Source of the DNA: an uncultured Caulobacterales bacterium
GTDB taxonomy: Bacteria; Pseudomonadota; Alphaproteobacteria; Caulobacterales; Maricaulaceae
Length of the DNA: 64,000 bases
Reading direction: 5' to 3'
NCBI GenBank assembly: GCA_947503715.1
Contig: CANNER010000001.1
Coordinates: forward strand, 434,001-498,000
Shown here: piece by piece, positions 35,926-45,068 of the stretch
Layout: every line of letters starts with the position of its first letter
Position numbering within the stretch: position 1 is the stretch's first letter
The notes under the pieces: model-generated
The model's input: the letters and a program-made list of their open reading frames with translations, nothing else
Told to the model about the DNA's origin: nothing
Databases searched by the model: none
Position numbers and translations under genes: made by a program

Positions 35926-36009
35926 GCATTTGATTGATAATCAAATGCTGAGGAACCGAACCGCATGGCGGTTCGGCGCGACACTGCAATCGACTCACCG
36001 GGTCGATTG
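35926..36009 (-). repeat. Three-hairpin element, copy 2 (inverted)
   Basis: Read on the minus strand: stem A arms CAATCGAC and GTCGATTG (36009-35987), stem B CCGAACCGC-CAT-GCGGTTCGG (35976-35956), stem C GCATTTGATT/AATCAAATGC (35948-35926). All three stems are perfect or nearly so here, whereas stem C is degraded in copy 1. Confidence 0.8.
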
Positions 36010-36091
36010 TGGGCGTTCCGCGCCTCGGAGGCTCTTACCTCCTGTATCTCTTAGTTTTCCGTTTTGTTTCATTCAAAATAAAACGGGGTGT

Positions 36092-36163
36092 CCGCGTGGT
36101 CGTCTGGGTTCTGGTCGCAAACCAAATATAAGCTATGTTTTCGAACCTTCCGGTCCCACGCGG
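36092..36163. other. Long stem-loop, possible small RNA
   Basis: CCGCGTGG (36092-36099) and CCACGCGG (36156-36163) form an 8-bp closing stem; inside it GGGTTC and GAACC offer a second helix around a loop of about 40 nt. No promoter, poly-T or family match is clear, so it could be a small RNA, a decayed sequence or chance. Confidence 0.25.
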
Positions 36164-36454
36164 CGATGCCTTTCTGCGCTACCGGCCGAACCATTCAGTC
36201 TGGGAACGATCAGCTCTCGATAGGCCACCCAACTCGACTGACATTACCCAGTTCCGTCCAATGACAAGCACCTCTTCTTTCCAATCAAGTCAATGTGCAC
36301 ATGACCGCCCGTGAAAGAAGACAGCTTTAAAATGACACATGTCCAAGGGGGTGTGGATACGATTGTCGAAATTTAGCTTATACCATTGAAATCATTGAGG
36401 TCTGACAGACGCTTAAACGGGGATATAGTTTTGAAGATTGCAAAATGCCCCGTA

Positions 36455-36543
36455 TGTCACCCCGCACGTGATGCGGGGCCCGTCATTTGTGAACGCCAGC
36501 CTAAGAGAGTGGCCGACAGGTCCCGGATCAAGCCCGGGATGAC
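36455..36543. repeat. REP-like repeat, copy B
   Basis: About 89 bp, similar to 35834-35921 at both ends and in the middle GACGTTTGTGAACGC/GTCATTTGTGAACGC. Hairpins CCCCGCA-cgtga-TGCGGGG and TCCCGG-atcaag-CCCGGGA. A shorter relative is at 36599-36637 (TGTCACCCTGCA ... TGCGGGATGAC). Confidence 0.75.
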
Positions 36544-36598
36544 ATCGAGAGAGGGTTGGAATTTAGATTTTCACGAAAGTCTCGCTACAATCCCTATT

Positions 36599-36637
36599 TG
36601 TCACCCTGCATCTCCGCTACGCTGCGTGCGGGATGAC
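36599..36637. repeat. REP-like partial copy
   Basis: Half-length element with the same ends (TGTCACCC and GGGATGAC) and an internal hairpin made of GCATCTCCGC-type arms. It lies 55 bp after copy B. Confidence 0.55.
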
Positions 36638-36717
36638 TTTGGAGGTATTGAGTGAAGTTCGATAATTAGCCCTAGATCCTGAGATGACCCGGTCTCTGCT
36701 AAGGATAATTTACAGCC

Positions 36718-37269
36718 TCAATCACACTCCGCATCGGGCAGTTCCAACCGGTCGCCAACATCAATCATATTCGCACGTCCCAAACCGTTCAGCCGCGAAA
36801 TCGCCTTCACACTCGTGCAATGCTCGCGCGCGATATCCCAAACCGTGTCGCCGCGTTGGACCACATAGGTGAGATTGCGTTTGCGCGTGCGGGTTTTCTT
36901 TTCAGGTTCCGGTTCGACATAGCGGGTGGAACTGCGGATGACTTTGGGCTCTGTCGGATAGACGGATTTGCGCAGGAAATAGTCGCGGCAATTGACTTCA
37001 ACTTCGTGGAGCACGCGACTGCCGCTTTCCTCGTCCTGGACGATCATCACGCGGGCCATGTCATTATCGACATCGCGGTCGAGGGCTTTGGTCCGCATAT
37101 CGTCATTCTCGCAGATCATGGAGGCCTCACTCGGCATTTCGTCCATGACATAGCTGGCGGATTGAACAGATTTGCGTTTCTCAATCTTAACGGTCGGAAT
37201 GCTTTCAGATACAGAACCACAGCCTGCGAGCAGGGCGGCGGTACTTATCAGAATAAAAATGCGTTTCAT
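36718..37269 (-). CDS. LysM-domain lipoprotein
   Basis: 183 residues from ATG 37269 (follows AAGGG). Lipobox LLAGC at the N-terminus. Residues about 60-110 are acidic and hold two cysteines; a Lys/Arg-rich linker follows (EPEKKTRTRKRNL). The last 50 residues are a LysM domain (YVVQRGDTVWDIAREH, then MIDVGDRLELP), which binds peptidoglycan. It is a cell-wall-tethered envelope protein without a visible catalytic domain. Divergent from the PepSY gene at 37352. Confidence 0.85.
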   Translation of the reverse strand: MKRIFILISTAALLAGCGSVSESIPTVKIEKRKSVQSASYVMDEMPSEASMICENDDMRTKALDRDVDNDMARVMIVQDEESGSRVLHEVEVNCRDYFLRKSVYPTEPKVIRSSTRYVEPEPEKKTRTRKRNLTYVVQRGDTVWDIAREHCTSVKAISRLNGLGRANMIDVGDRLELPDAECD

Positions 37270-37351
37270 GGTCTCAGCCCTTGAGAGAATTGACTGCAAA
37301 CTGGCATGAACAGGGTTAGCAAAGCCTTAAATTAACCTTTAAAGCGCGGGG

Positions 37352-38068
37352 ATGAGACGGGTTTTGAATAAATATCTGACGCGGGCGCATAAATGGGCGG
37401 GGCTGGTTCTGGCGTTCCAGATATTGCCGTGGTTCGGGTCGGGCTTCTTCATGACGCTCTTCCCCATTGATGAAGTGCGCGGGCGGCATTTGGTGGATCA
37501 ACAGGTGTTTTCCCTGACGGATGAGGACCTGATTCCAATTGAAATTGCGATGACCGCCTATGAGGGTCCGCTGACGGGGGCGCGTCTCGCCAATATTGCG
37601 GGGCGGCCTGCTTATATCCTCTTGGGTGGAAACGGCACGATCATGCTGGATGCACGCACGGGGGAGGGTTGGGACGGCGTGGGCGAGACGGATATCCGGC
37701 AGGTCGCCGTGTCGAGTTATAAGGGTGAGGGCGTCATTTCGACGATGACGAAACTGGACGTAAAACCAAAAGATTATGCAGGGCCGCTCCTCGTCTGGCA
37801 GGTTCGCTTTGACGATAAAGCCCGCACCCGCCTCTATATCGACCCCGACACGGCGGCCATTCGGTCGACACGCACACGGCTCTGGCGCGTCTTCGATCTC
37901 GCATGGAAATTCCACATCATGGACGTCACGGGCGAGGATAATTTCAACAGCTGGTGGCTGAGATTGGCTAGCGGTGCAGCGTTGTTGTTCGCGCTGAGTG
38001 GGGTAGGGCTGTTGTGGTTCCGGCTTTTGGGACGACCGCGGCGGCGAAGAGCGCTCGCCAAAATCTGA
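37352..38068 (+). CDS. PepSY-type membrane protein
   Basis: 238 residues. The N-terminal helix (HKWAGLVLAFQILPWFGSGF) is typical of PepSY-associated membrane proteins, which often sit with iron/TonB systems. Then a periplasmic domain with two PepSY-like beta units (TAYEGPLTGARLANIAG, WQVRFDDKARTRLYIDPDT) and a final helix (GAALLFALSGVGLLWF). Exact role unknown; heme or iron-handling has been proposed for relatives. Convergent with the SDR remnant 2 bp downstream. Confidence 0.82.
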   Translation: MRRVLNKYLTRAHKWAGLVLAFQILPWFGSGFFMTLFPIDEVRGRHLVDQQVFSLTDEDLIPIEIAMTAYEGPLTGARLANIAGRPAYILLGGNGTIMLDARTGEGWDGVGETDIRQVAVSSYKGEGVISTMTKLDVKPKDYAGPLLVWQVRFDDKARTRLYIDPDTAAIRSTRTRLWRVFDLAWKFHIMDVTGEDNFNSWWLRLASGAALLFALSGVGLLWFRLLGRPRRRRALAKI

Positions 38069-38070
38069 GC

Positions 38071-38887
38071 CTATTTCAGCATATTCATAACAGCTTTGTC
38101 GAAGGCTTTATCATTCAACCAACGCCGCATGAACAAAGTCATTTTCGCCAATTTTCCGGCGGCATAGCGTGTCTTTGGGTTTTTGGCATTTATCGCCTTT
38201 GAGATAACGTTCGCGATGACTTGCGGTGAATTGGACGGCGCATTTGTGTAATATTTACTGTTTCCACTATCGACACCTTTGGCGATGTCTTCATAGGGGC
38301 CGCCTTTGGAGAGTTCCAACATTGGACCTGTCATGACATCGCTAAACTCGGTCTGGATGGCGCCAGGTTCAATAATGCTGACTTTAATGCCAAAGCCTGC
38401 TGTCTCAACGCGAAGCGAGTCGCCCAGCCTCCAAGCGCATGTTTTGTAGCGTGATACCATGCGCCAAGCGGTGTGTAGACTTTGCCGCCGATGGATGTGA
38501 AATTAATAATGTGGCCTGAGCCTCGCGTCCGCATATGCGGCAGAATTTTCTGGGTCAGGGAGGCGAGGCCAAAGAGGTTAACGTCAAATTGTCGTCGCGC
38601 ATCGTCGAGCGAAACTTGCTCTACCGCGCCGTAAACCGCGTAGCCCGCATTATTGACCAAGACGTCAATATGGCCGTGCTCTGATAATATTCTGTCGACA
38701 GTGCTCTGGACTTGCGCTTCATCCGTGATGTCCATGGCGATGGCGTGTCCGCCCATCTCCACGAGGTCTTGCATCTTTCGACGCGGCGGGTCGCCCCGTA
38801 AACGATGTGACTCTCAGTGATGAGAGTCTTGGCCGTTACTTTGCCCATGCCGGACGACGCGCCCGTGATCAGAATGACTTTTGGCAT
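38071..38887 (-). pseudogene. Short-chain dehydrogenase/reductase with two frameshifts
   Basis: Read on the minus strand, three reading-frame segments together make one SDR: MPKVILITGASSGMGKVTAKTL (Rossmann, to about 38775), then MQDLVEMGGHAIAMDITDEA through YHATKHALGGW (with NNAGYAVYG and catalytic S..Y..K residues), then GDSLRVETAGFGIKVSIIEPG to the end at 38071. Each break is consistent with one missing base: GTCGAAAGATG near 38780 (an A run) and TGGGCGACTCG near 38425. Both are minus one. Either a real recent pseudogene or homopolymer/assembly error. Confidence 0.85.
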
Positions 38888-38899
38888 GGGCCAGATTTC

Positions 38900-39550
38900 C
38901 TAAATGCTCTGACCTGTCGCCGCCCAGTCCTTCATGAATGCTGCCAAGCCTTTATCCGTGAGCACGTGGTTCGCTAGCGATTTCACGACACCCGGCGGTG
39001 CGGTGATCACATCCGCACCGACCAGTGCGCAGTCTTTGACGTGGTTCACATTACGGATGGAGGCGGCGAGAATTTCCGTCTCGAACCCGTAATTGTCATA
39101 GATCGTGCGGATATCCTCAATCAGCTCCAACCCGTCCAGCGTGATGTCGTCCAGACGTCCGATGAAGGGTGAGATGTAAGTTGCGCCGACTTTCGCGGCG
39201 AGGAGAGCTTGGTTCGGGGAGAAGCAGAGCGTGACATTTGTCGGTACTTCTTCTTTGGACAGCGTGTTACAGGCTTTCAGCCCATCCATTGTCAGCGGAA
39301 GCTTTACGCAGACATTATCGGCGATCTTGCGAAGGATGCGGCCTTCGTTGATCATATCGTCCGCTTTTGTCGCGACGACTTCGGCGGAGACGTGACCGGG
39401 TGTGAGTTTGCAGATTTCCGCGATGACTTCTTTGAAATCGCGTCCGGATTTGGCGATGATGGAGGGGTTCGTCGTCACCCCGTCCACGAGGCCGATATCG
39501 GCGAGTTCGGAAATGGCGTCGATGTCAGCGCTGTCAATGAAGAATTTCAT
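38900..39550 (-). CDS. Small transaldolase / fructose-6-phosphate aldolase family
   Basis: 216 residues, the length of the short TalC/Fsa subfamily and much shorter than classical TalB. The N-terminal [15 protein letters not shown] and [11 protein letters not shown], the catalytic lysine segment VCVKLPLT and [25 protein letters not shown] are all conserved. It makes or cleaves sugar phosphates in the pentose-phosphate network. Start ATG 39550; priA follows divergently. Confidence 0.93.
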   Translation of the reverse strand: MKFFIDSADIDAISELADIGLVDGVTTNPSIIAKSGRDFKEVIAEICKLTPGHVSAEVVATKADDMINEGRILRKIADNVCVKLPLTMDGLKACNTLSKEEVPTNVTLCFSPNQALLAAKVGATYISPFIGRLDDITLDGLELIEDIRTIYDNYGFETEILAASIRNVNHVKDCALVGADVITAPPGVVKSLANHVLTDKGLAAFMKDWAATGQSI

Positions 39551-39623
39551 GGCGGTTATGTCCCCTGATATTTAGCAGATGCATGAGGTGTTGAAGTCAT
39601 GCGTCTGCTATCACGTCCCTATC

Positions 39624-41780
39624 GTGAATCAAACCGCCCAAATTCTATTCCCTGTGAATGTGCCGACGGCCTTTGACTATGCCGTGCCCGCGGGCCTGTC
39701 CGTCTCGCGCGGGGATTTCGTCTATGCGCCGGTTGGCAAGCAGATGAAACTGGGCGTTGTCTGGTCGGTGGGGGCCGCGCAGACGGAGAAGACGCTGAAA
39801 GAGATTGTCGATGTGAAGGCGACGCGGCCGCTCTCGACGGACATGCTGGATTTCGTCGATTGGACCGCGCGCTATAATGGGGCGTCACCGGGCAATGTGC
39901 TGCGTATGGTCATTCGGAATTACAAGGCGCTCGATCCGTCTGCGATTGTAACTTTATATAAGCCGAGTGGCGAAACGCCGAAAAACCTGACACCGTCTCG
40001 GGCGGCGGTCCTGCGCGAAGGCGGGCCTTGGCCTGCTCGGGCGAGTGAGGCGGCGGCGCGGGCGGGCGTGTCATCCGGCGTTGTGAAGGGTTTGGTCAAA
40101 GCGGGTGGATTGATTGCGCAGGAAGGTCCTGTTGACCCGCCCTTTGACAGGCCCGACCCTGACCATCCCGGACGCGACTTGACGGCGGGTCAGGACGAAG
40201 CCGCGCAGGACCTTGTCGCGCAGGTGCGGGCAGGGTCGTTCAATGTCTCACTCCTCGACGGGGTGACGGGATCAGGTAAAACCGAAGTCTATTTCGAAGC
40301 TGTCGCCGAAGCGCTGCGGCGCGGGCAGCAATGCCTCATCCTCGTGCCGGAAATCGCACTGACCCAAGCGGGCTTGCGGCGATTCAAGGAACGGTTCGGC
40401 GCAGAACCCGCAAGCTGGCATTCGCAGATGGGCGAAGCGGCGCGGCGTCGGGTCTGGCGCGAAGTGGCGCAGGGACGGTGCAAACTTGTCGTCGGAGCCC
40501 GGTCGGCGCTTTATCTGCCCTTTCCCAACCTCGGCTTAATTGTTGTCGATGAGGAACATGACACATCCTATAAGCAGGAAGAGGGTGTCATATATAATGC
40601 CCGCGATATGTCTGTCGTGCGGGGACATTTGAGCGGTCATAGCGTCATTCTCGCCTCGGCCACGCCAAGCCTTGAGTCCCTTCATAACGCGCGGACGGGG
40701 AAGTTCGCGCATATTATATTGCCCGAACGTCCGGGCGCGGCGGTCCTGCCCGACATCGCATTGGTCGATTTGAAAGATAACATTCCTGAGAAGGGGAAGT
40801 TCCTCTCGCAACCCCTGTTGGATGCCGTGGGGGAAGTTACCTCACGGAGGGAGCAGGCGCTACTCTATCTCAACAGACGTGGCTATGCGCCCCTCATTAT
40901 ATGCCGGAATTGCGGGGAGAAGTTGAAATCGCCGGATACAGACAGCTGGCTGGTCCAACATAAGCGAACGGGACGGGCGATGTGCCATCTGACGGGGTTC
41001 TCCATGCGGATGCCGCGCGAGTGTCCGAATTGCAAAGCCGACGACAGTCTGACAAGTGTCGGCCCCGGCGTGGAACGGATTGCCGAAGAAGCGCAAGACG
41101 CCTTCCCGGACGCCCGCGTGGAAATCCTGTCTTCCGACACGGCGGGCAATCCGGCGGAACTCGCCGAGCGGATGCGGCGAATGGAGCAGGGCGAGATTGA
41201 TATTCTCGTCGGGACGCAGATGGTCGTGAAGGGTCATAACTTCCCGCGACTTACATTTGTTGGTGTTGTTGACGGAGATCTGGGGCTGGCAGGCGGCGAC
41301 CCGCGAGCGGGGGAGCGGACCTATCAGACATTGGTACAGGTCGCGGGCCGTGCCGGGCGGGCGGATAAACCTGGGCATGCCCTCATCCAAACGCATCAGC
41401 CCGAACATGAAGCGCTTCAAGCCCTCGCTGCGGGGGATCGCGAGATGTTTATCAGTGTCGAACTGGCCATGCGCGAAATGCTGGGCCTGCCGCCTTTTGG
41501 AAAACTCGCGGCCGTCATTTTCTGGGGTCCGGACCCAAAGAAAGTTGACGCGCTGGCCAAAAAATTCCTGTCCGCCGCGCCACGTGCAGATGGCATTGAC
41601 ATTCTGGGGCCATCAGAAGCCCCAATTGGCAGATTACGTGGCCTATACCGCCGCCGCCTCTTCATTCAGGCGGAATCAGGGGTGAATCTCTCAAAATATA
41701 TGTCGATCTGGCGCCAAAAGGTCCGTCCGCCTACAAAATATAAGATTCAAATCGACATCGACCCGCAAAGTTTCATGTAA
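39624..41780 (+). CDS. priA: Primosomal protein N' (replication restart helicase)
   Basis: 718 residues from GTG 39624. An ATG at 39579 would add 15 residues unlike the family, whose N-terminus begins a few residues before ILFPVNVPTAFDYAVP; neither start has a strong ribosome binding site. DEXH helicase: GVTGSGKTEVYFEA (Walker A), VDEEHD (II), ASATPSLES (III); the zinc cysteines are CRNCGEKL, C984-type MCHLTGF and CPNCKAD. C-terminal helicase motifs DILVGTQMVVKGHNFP and QVAGRAGRADKPG close it. PriA reloads the replisome at stalled forks. Confidence 0.95.
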   Translation: MNQTAQILFPVNVPTAFDYAVPAGLSVSRGDFVYAPVGKQMKLGVVWSVGAAQTEKTLKEIVDVKATRPLSTDMLDFVDWTARYNGASPGNVLRMVIRNYKALDPSAIVTLYKPSGETPKNLTPSRAAVLREGGPWPARASEAAARAGVSSGVVKGLVKAGGLIAQEGPVDPPFDRPDPDHPGRDLTAGQDEAAQDLVAQVRAGSFNVSLLDGVTGSGKTEVYFEAVAEALRRGQQCLILVPEIALTQAGLRRFKERFGAEPASWHSQMGEAARRRVWREVAQGRCKLVVGARSALYLPFPNLGLIVVDEEHDTSYKQEEGVIYNARDMSVVRGHLSGHSVILASATPSLESLHNARTGKFAHIILPERPGAAVLPDIALVDLKDNIPEKGKFLSQPLLDAVGEVTSRREQALLYLNRRGYAPLIICRNCGEKLKSPDTDSWLVQHKRTGRAMCHLTGFSMRMPRECPNCKADDSLTSVGPGVERIAEEAQDAFPDARVEILSSDTAGNPAELAERMRRMEQGEIDILVGTQMVVKGHNFPRLTFVGVVDGDLGLAGGDPRAGERTYQTLVQVAGRAGRADKPGHALIQTHQPEHEALQALAAGDREMFISVELAMREMLGLPPFGKLAAVIFWGPDPKKVDALAKKFLSAAPRADGIDILGPSEAPIGRLRGLYRRRLFIQAESGVNLSKYMSIWRQKVRPPTKYKIQIDIDPQSFM

Positions 41781-41960
41781 TTTCAGCAAGGCCCGCTTCA
41801 TCTTCATGGCATAAATGCACAATTGTGGTGCAGATTTAACACACTTGCGTAAAAAATATTGATTTTTGTCCATCTCACAGCGTTTTCAAATTGAACAGGT
41901 TAAAAGACTGTCATAGCTCCCTTCGCTAATTACGTCAGGTAGAGAAGCCTAGACGTAGAT

Positions 41961-41977
41961 GTCTGCAATTCGCAGAC
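41961..41977 (+). promoter_or_regulatory. Hairpin in the leader of the second TonB receptor
   Basis: GTCTGC-aattc-GCAGAC, a perfect 6-bp stem with a 5-nt loop, 26 bp before the receptor start (ATG 42004). A TTGAAC-N17-TAGCTC promoter-like pair is at 41891-41919. The hairpin may stabilise the leader or regulate translation. Confidence 0.4.
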
Positions 41978-42003
41978 GCCAATTTAAAGGGAATCTTTCA
42001 AAC

Positions 42004-44991
42004 ATGAGAATGTCCACAAAATCCAGACTGCTACTGTCAGCTGTCACTGCGGCTTCGATCGCGGCAACAGCTGCGCCGACTTTTGCGCAAGATAATGACG
42101 ATTTTGAAGGCGACGTCGTCGTCACAACGGGTTCGCGTATTCAGAACGCCAACATCGTTTCTTCATCCCCTGTCACCACATTGGACGCCGACGCATTTGA
42201 GCGTGTTGGTGTGATTGATGCGGTTGACGTTCTTAATCGTCTGCCATCCGTTACTGCGGCTCAGGACTCTAATGTCTCCAACGGTGCAACAGGTACATCT
42301 TCGCTGAACCTTCGTGGTTTGGGTACAATCCGGAACCTCGTTCTCATCGACGGCAAACGTCTCGGCCCTGGTCGTCCAGACATCGCGTCTGCTGACTTGA
42401 ACCAGATCCCGACACCGCTCATCGAGCGCGCAGAAGTTGTGACAGGTGGTGCATCCGCCGTGTACGGTTCCGATGCGATTGCCGGTGTTGCCAACTTCAT
42501 TCTCAAGCGTGACTTTGAAGGTCTTGAAATCAATGCGCAGTTTGGCGCTTTCTTGGATAAGAACACGAACGATTTCGCTCAGGACGTCACGGACCTCTCC
42601 TCAACAGACGGTATCACACCAAGCGATACACAGTTTGATGGTGAGACAATCGACATCTCCGCTGTTTTCGGTACAAATTTCGCCAATGATCGCGGTAACG
42701 TCACAGGTTATGTTCGTTACGTAAATCAGGGCGAAGTCCTGCAGGGGACACGCGATATCTCACGTTGTGCGATTGTTGACTTTGGACCATTGGCGGGCGA
42801 CGATAACTTCTGTGTCGGTTCGAACTTCGGTCCTAACCCAACAACTCTTACGCTCGGTGCTATCCGCGGCGCAGATGGCCTGCCTTTGGATCCTCAGCCA
42901 GGTATCACAGGTGTTATCTCGCTAGACGCAAACGGTAACATCCCGCGCGCAGGCGATGATATCGTCACAGGTAGTTCCAACGCCTTTAACTTTAACCCAA
43001 CAAACTTCTTCCAGCGCCCAACAGAGCGTATTCAGGGTGGTTTCCTCGCGAATTATGATATCACGAACCAAATGGAAGTCTATTTGGATGGTTTGTTCTT
43101 CCGGAACACAACTGATGCGCAAATTGCGCCATCTGCTACGTTTGGTGAAGTTCAAAGCATTAACTGTAACAACCCGTTCCTGACAGACGAACTCGTCGAC
43201 GTTATTTGTACGCAGCGCGGTTTCACTGGTGCGGATGAAGCCCAGGTTCAAATCAACCGTCGTTTTGTTGAGGCCGGTGGTCGTAACAGCTTTATCGAAC
43301 TGGATAATATCCGTTTGGTGGGTGGTGTTCGCGGTGATTTCACAACTGGTGAAAATAGCTGGTCCTATGACGTCTTTGGTCAGTATTCCACAACATCCCA
43401 AACTGACACGAACACAAATGATGGTAACATCAACCTGCTTCAGGAAGCTCTGCTTGTTGAAGAGTTGGCTGATGGTACCCTCGCTTGTACATCCGGTCGT
43501 GATGGCTGTTTGCCACTTAACCTTCTTGGAACAACGCCTGTTGACACAACAGCACTGGCTGCGATCCTGACGCCAACTATTCTGGCAGGTGAAGTCACAC
43601 AGCAAATTCTCGGTGGTACAACACAGGGTGAGCTTTCATTCCTGAAGTCCCCGATGTCAGATACAGCTGCAAACCTCCTCTTTGGTTTCGAAGTTCGTAA
43701 AGACTCACTGCGCAGTCAGCCTGACTCAATCTTGTCAGTCGGCGGCGCAACAGGTCTGGGTGGCGCGGCTCTTCCTGTTGAAGCGTCTACAACTGTTCAG
43801 GAAGTTTACGGCGAGATCGCTTTGCCTTTGGCAACAGAGCAGGCCTTTGCTCAGGATCTGACACTGACAGGTCAAATTCGTTATTCCGACTATGATTACA
43901 CCAACGATGTTGCGGGTGGTCTTCAGGCGGATGGAACGTCTTCCACAGCCTACTCGGTAGGCCTTTCTTGGACGCCAATCGATGATATCCGTCTCCGTGG
44001 TCAGTATCAGCGTGCTGTTCGCGCACCAAACGTGTTTGAACTCTTTGATCCACAGGGCTTCAGCCTCTTTAGTGCGTCAGACCCTTGTTCCGGTGCGGTT
44101 GGAAGTGACAACTTGACAGCGACACAAGCGCAGTGTGCGGCGACAGGTCTTCCTGCCTCACTCTTCGGTTTTGTTGCAGAAGATGCCGGTCAGCTTCAGC
44201 AGTTCGGTGGTGGTAACACGACATTGTCACCTGAGAAGTCAGATACGTTCACATTGGGTGCCGTTATTCGCCCAACAGCAGTGCCAGGTTTGTCTGTCTC
44301 TGTTGACTATTTTGACATCCAGATTGATGACTTCATCACAAACATTCCTTCGACAGCGATTTTGAGTGGATGTGTTGATGGAACTCAGCCTGATTTCTGT
44401 GGTTTCATTAATCGTGACGCTTTGGGTACGCTGCAGGTCGATGGTTTCATCGAAGCAACAATCCAGAATATCGCGCAACGCTCCTCCAAAGGTTTCGATT
44501 TGGCCGTGAACTACGGTATCAATGATGTACCTTTCTTGGGTGACGTTGATGTGAACTACATCTCCACAATCTACACAGAACTTGAGCAGCAAAGCTTCCC
44601 GGGTGCGGATGTTGATGATTGTTTGGGCTTCTGGGGTGGTGCTTGTTTCACAGGCGAGCCAAACCCAGAATATGCGCATAATGCTTCAATGGGCTTCTCA
44701 CCGCTTGACGGTCTGAATGTCACAGCGACATGGCGTTATATCGGATCCACTGAATCTCTCGATACTGGTGAAGAAGCTCGTGGCTTCACATTCGGTGATG
44801 AGAACTTCTTTGATCTCTTTATGAGCTATGATGTGCGTGAAAACCTCACAATCAATGCCGGTGCGAACAATATCTTTGATAATGATCCGCCAATCACTGA
44901 CTTCCGCTTCACTGCGAACGGTAACACATTCCCGTCGACATATGACTCGGCTGGTTCTTACCTCTTCGTTGGTGCGAAGCTGAAGCTGTAA
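42004..44991 (+). CDS. TonB-dependent outer-membrane receptor
   Basis: 995 residues from ATG 42004, after AAAGGGA; an ATG at 41959 would add 15 residues before a normal signal peptide. Signal peptide (LLLSAVTAASIAATAAPTFAQ), a short TonB-box-like VVVTTGSRI, the plug domain (LRGLGTIRNLVLIDGKR, GGASAVYGSDAIAGVANF) and a C-terminal barrel ending in SYLFVGAKLKL. It belongs to a different subfamily from the receptor at 923, closer to receptors with RIQNANIVSSSPV-type N-termini. Threonine is mostly coded by ACA, and the gene ends at a strong terminator, which suggests a highly expressed transcript, but ligand is unknown. No substrate genes are adjacent. Confidence 0.95.
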   Translation: MRMSTKSRLLLSAVTAASIAATAAPTFAQDNDDFEGDVVVTTGSRIQNANIVSSSPVTTLDADAFERVGVIDAVDVLNRLPSVTAAQDSNVSNGATGTSSLNLRGLGTIRNLVLIDGKRLGPGRPDIASADLNQIPTPLIERAEVVTGGASAVYGSDAIAGVANFILKRDFEGLEINAQFGAFLDKNTNDFAQDVTDLSSTDGITPSDTQFDGETIDISAVFGTNFANDRGNVTGYVRYVNQGEVLQGTRDISRCAIVDFGPLAGDDNFCVGSNFGPNPTTLTLGAIRGADGLPLDPQPGITGVISLDANGNIPRAGDDIVTGSSNAFNFNPTNFFQRPTERIQGGFLANYDITNQMEVYLDGLFFRNTTDAQIAPSATFGEVQSINCNNPFLTDELVDVICTQRGFTGADEAQVQINRRFVEAGGRNSFIELDNIRLVGGVRGDFTTGENSWSYDVFGQYSTTSQTDTNTNDGNINLLQEALLVEELADGTLACTSGRDGCLPLNLLGTTPVDTTALAAILTPTILAGEVTQQILGGTTQGELSFLKSPMSDTAANLLFGFEVRKDSLRSQPDSILSVGGATGLGGAALPVEASTTVQEVYGEIALPLATEQAFAQDLTLTGQIRYSDYDYTNDVAGGLQADGTSSTAYSVGLSWTPIDDIRLRGQYQRAVRAPNVFELFDPQGFSLFSASDPCSGAVGSDNLTATQAQCAATGLPASLFGFVAEDAGQLQQFGGGNTTLSPEKSDTFTLGAVIRPTAVPGLSVSVDYFDIQIDDFITNIPSTAILSGCVDGTQPDFCGFINRDALGTLQVDGFIEATIQNIAQRSSKGFDLAVNYGINDVPFLGDVDVNYISTIYTELEQQSFPGADVDDCLGFWGGACFTGEPNPEYAHNASMGFSPLDGLNVTATWRYIGSTESLDTGEEARGFTFGDENFFDLFMSYDVRENLTINAGANNIFDNDPPITDFRFTANGNTFPSTYDSAGSYLFVGAKLKL

Positions 44992-45013
44992 GGCTTGATT
45001 ACATAAGTTTCAG

Positions 45014-45041
45014 AAAGCGGTCCTTCGGGGCCGCTTTTTTT
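45014..45041 (+). terminator. Intrinsic terminator after the second TonB receptor
   Basis: AGCGGTCC (45016-45023) pairs with GGGCCGCT (45028-45035) over a UUCG tetraloop (one T.G pair), followed by a run of T. Confidence 0.92.
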
Positions 45042-45068
45042 ATGCCCTCTGCTGAAGGTGACTTACGC

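Larger units (their letters stand above)
35666..36717. other. Gene-free 1.05-kb intergenic region with structured repeats
   Basis: No convincing coding sequence. The left half holds two inverted 84-bp three-hairpin elements with a REP-like repeat between them; the right half has a 72-nt stem-loop (36092-36163) and one and a half more REP-like copies. Short open frames at 35930-36223 and 36386-36655 run through the repeats and lack ribosome binding sites. It separates divergent-looking modules: ychF on its left and a LysM lipoprotein on its right, both on the minus strand, so it lies upstream of ychF and downstream of the lipoprotein. Confidence 0.8.

Noticed and set aside
35930-36223. 97-codon plus-strand open frame starting at ATG 35930
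   Set aside because: It runs through the inverted hairpin element and the possible stem-loop, has no ribosome binding site and no recognisable protein features; the frame is likely a by-product of the repeat.
36386-36655. 89-codon plus-strand open frame
   Set aside because: It is made almost fully of REP-like repeat copy B and the partial copy.
37327-37342. CtrA-like box TTAA-N8-TTAA between the LysM and PepSY genes, and TTAACC half-sites elsewhere (41898, 58490)
   Set aside because: The spacing is N8 (and N6 at 58490) instead of the required N7; AT-rich intergenic DNA gives such matches by chance.
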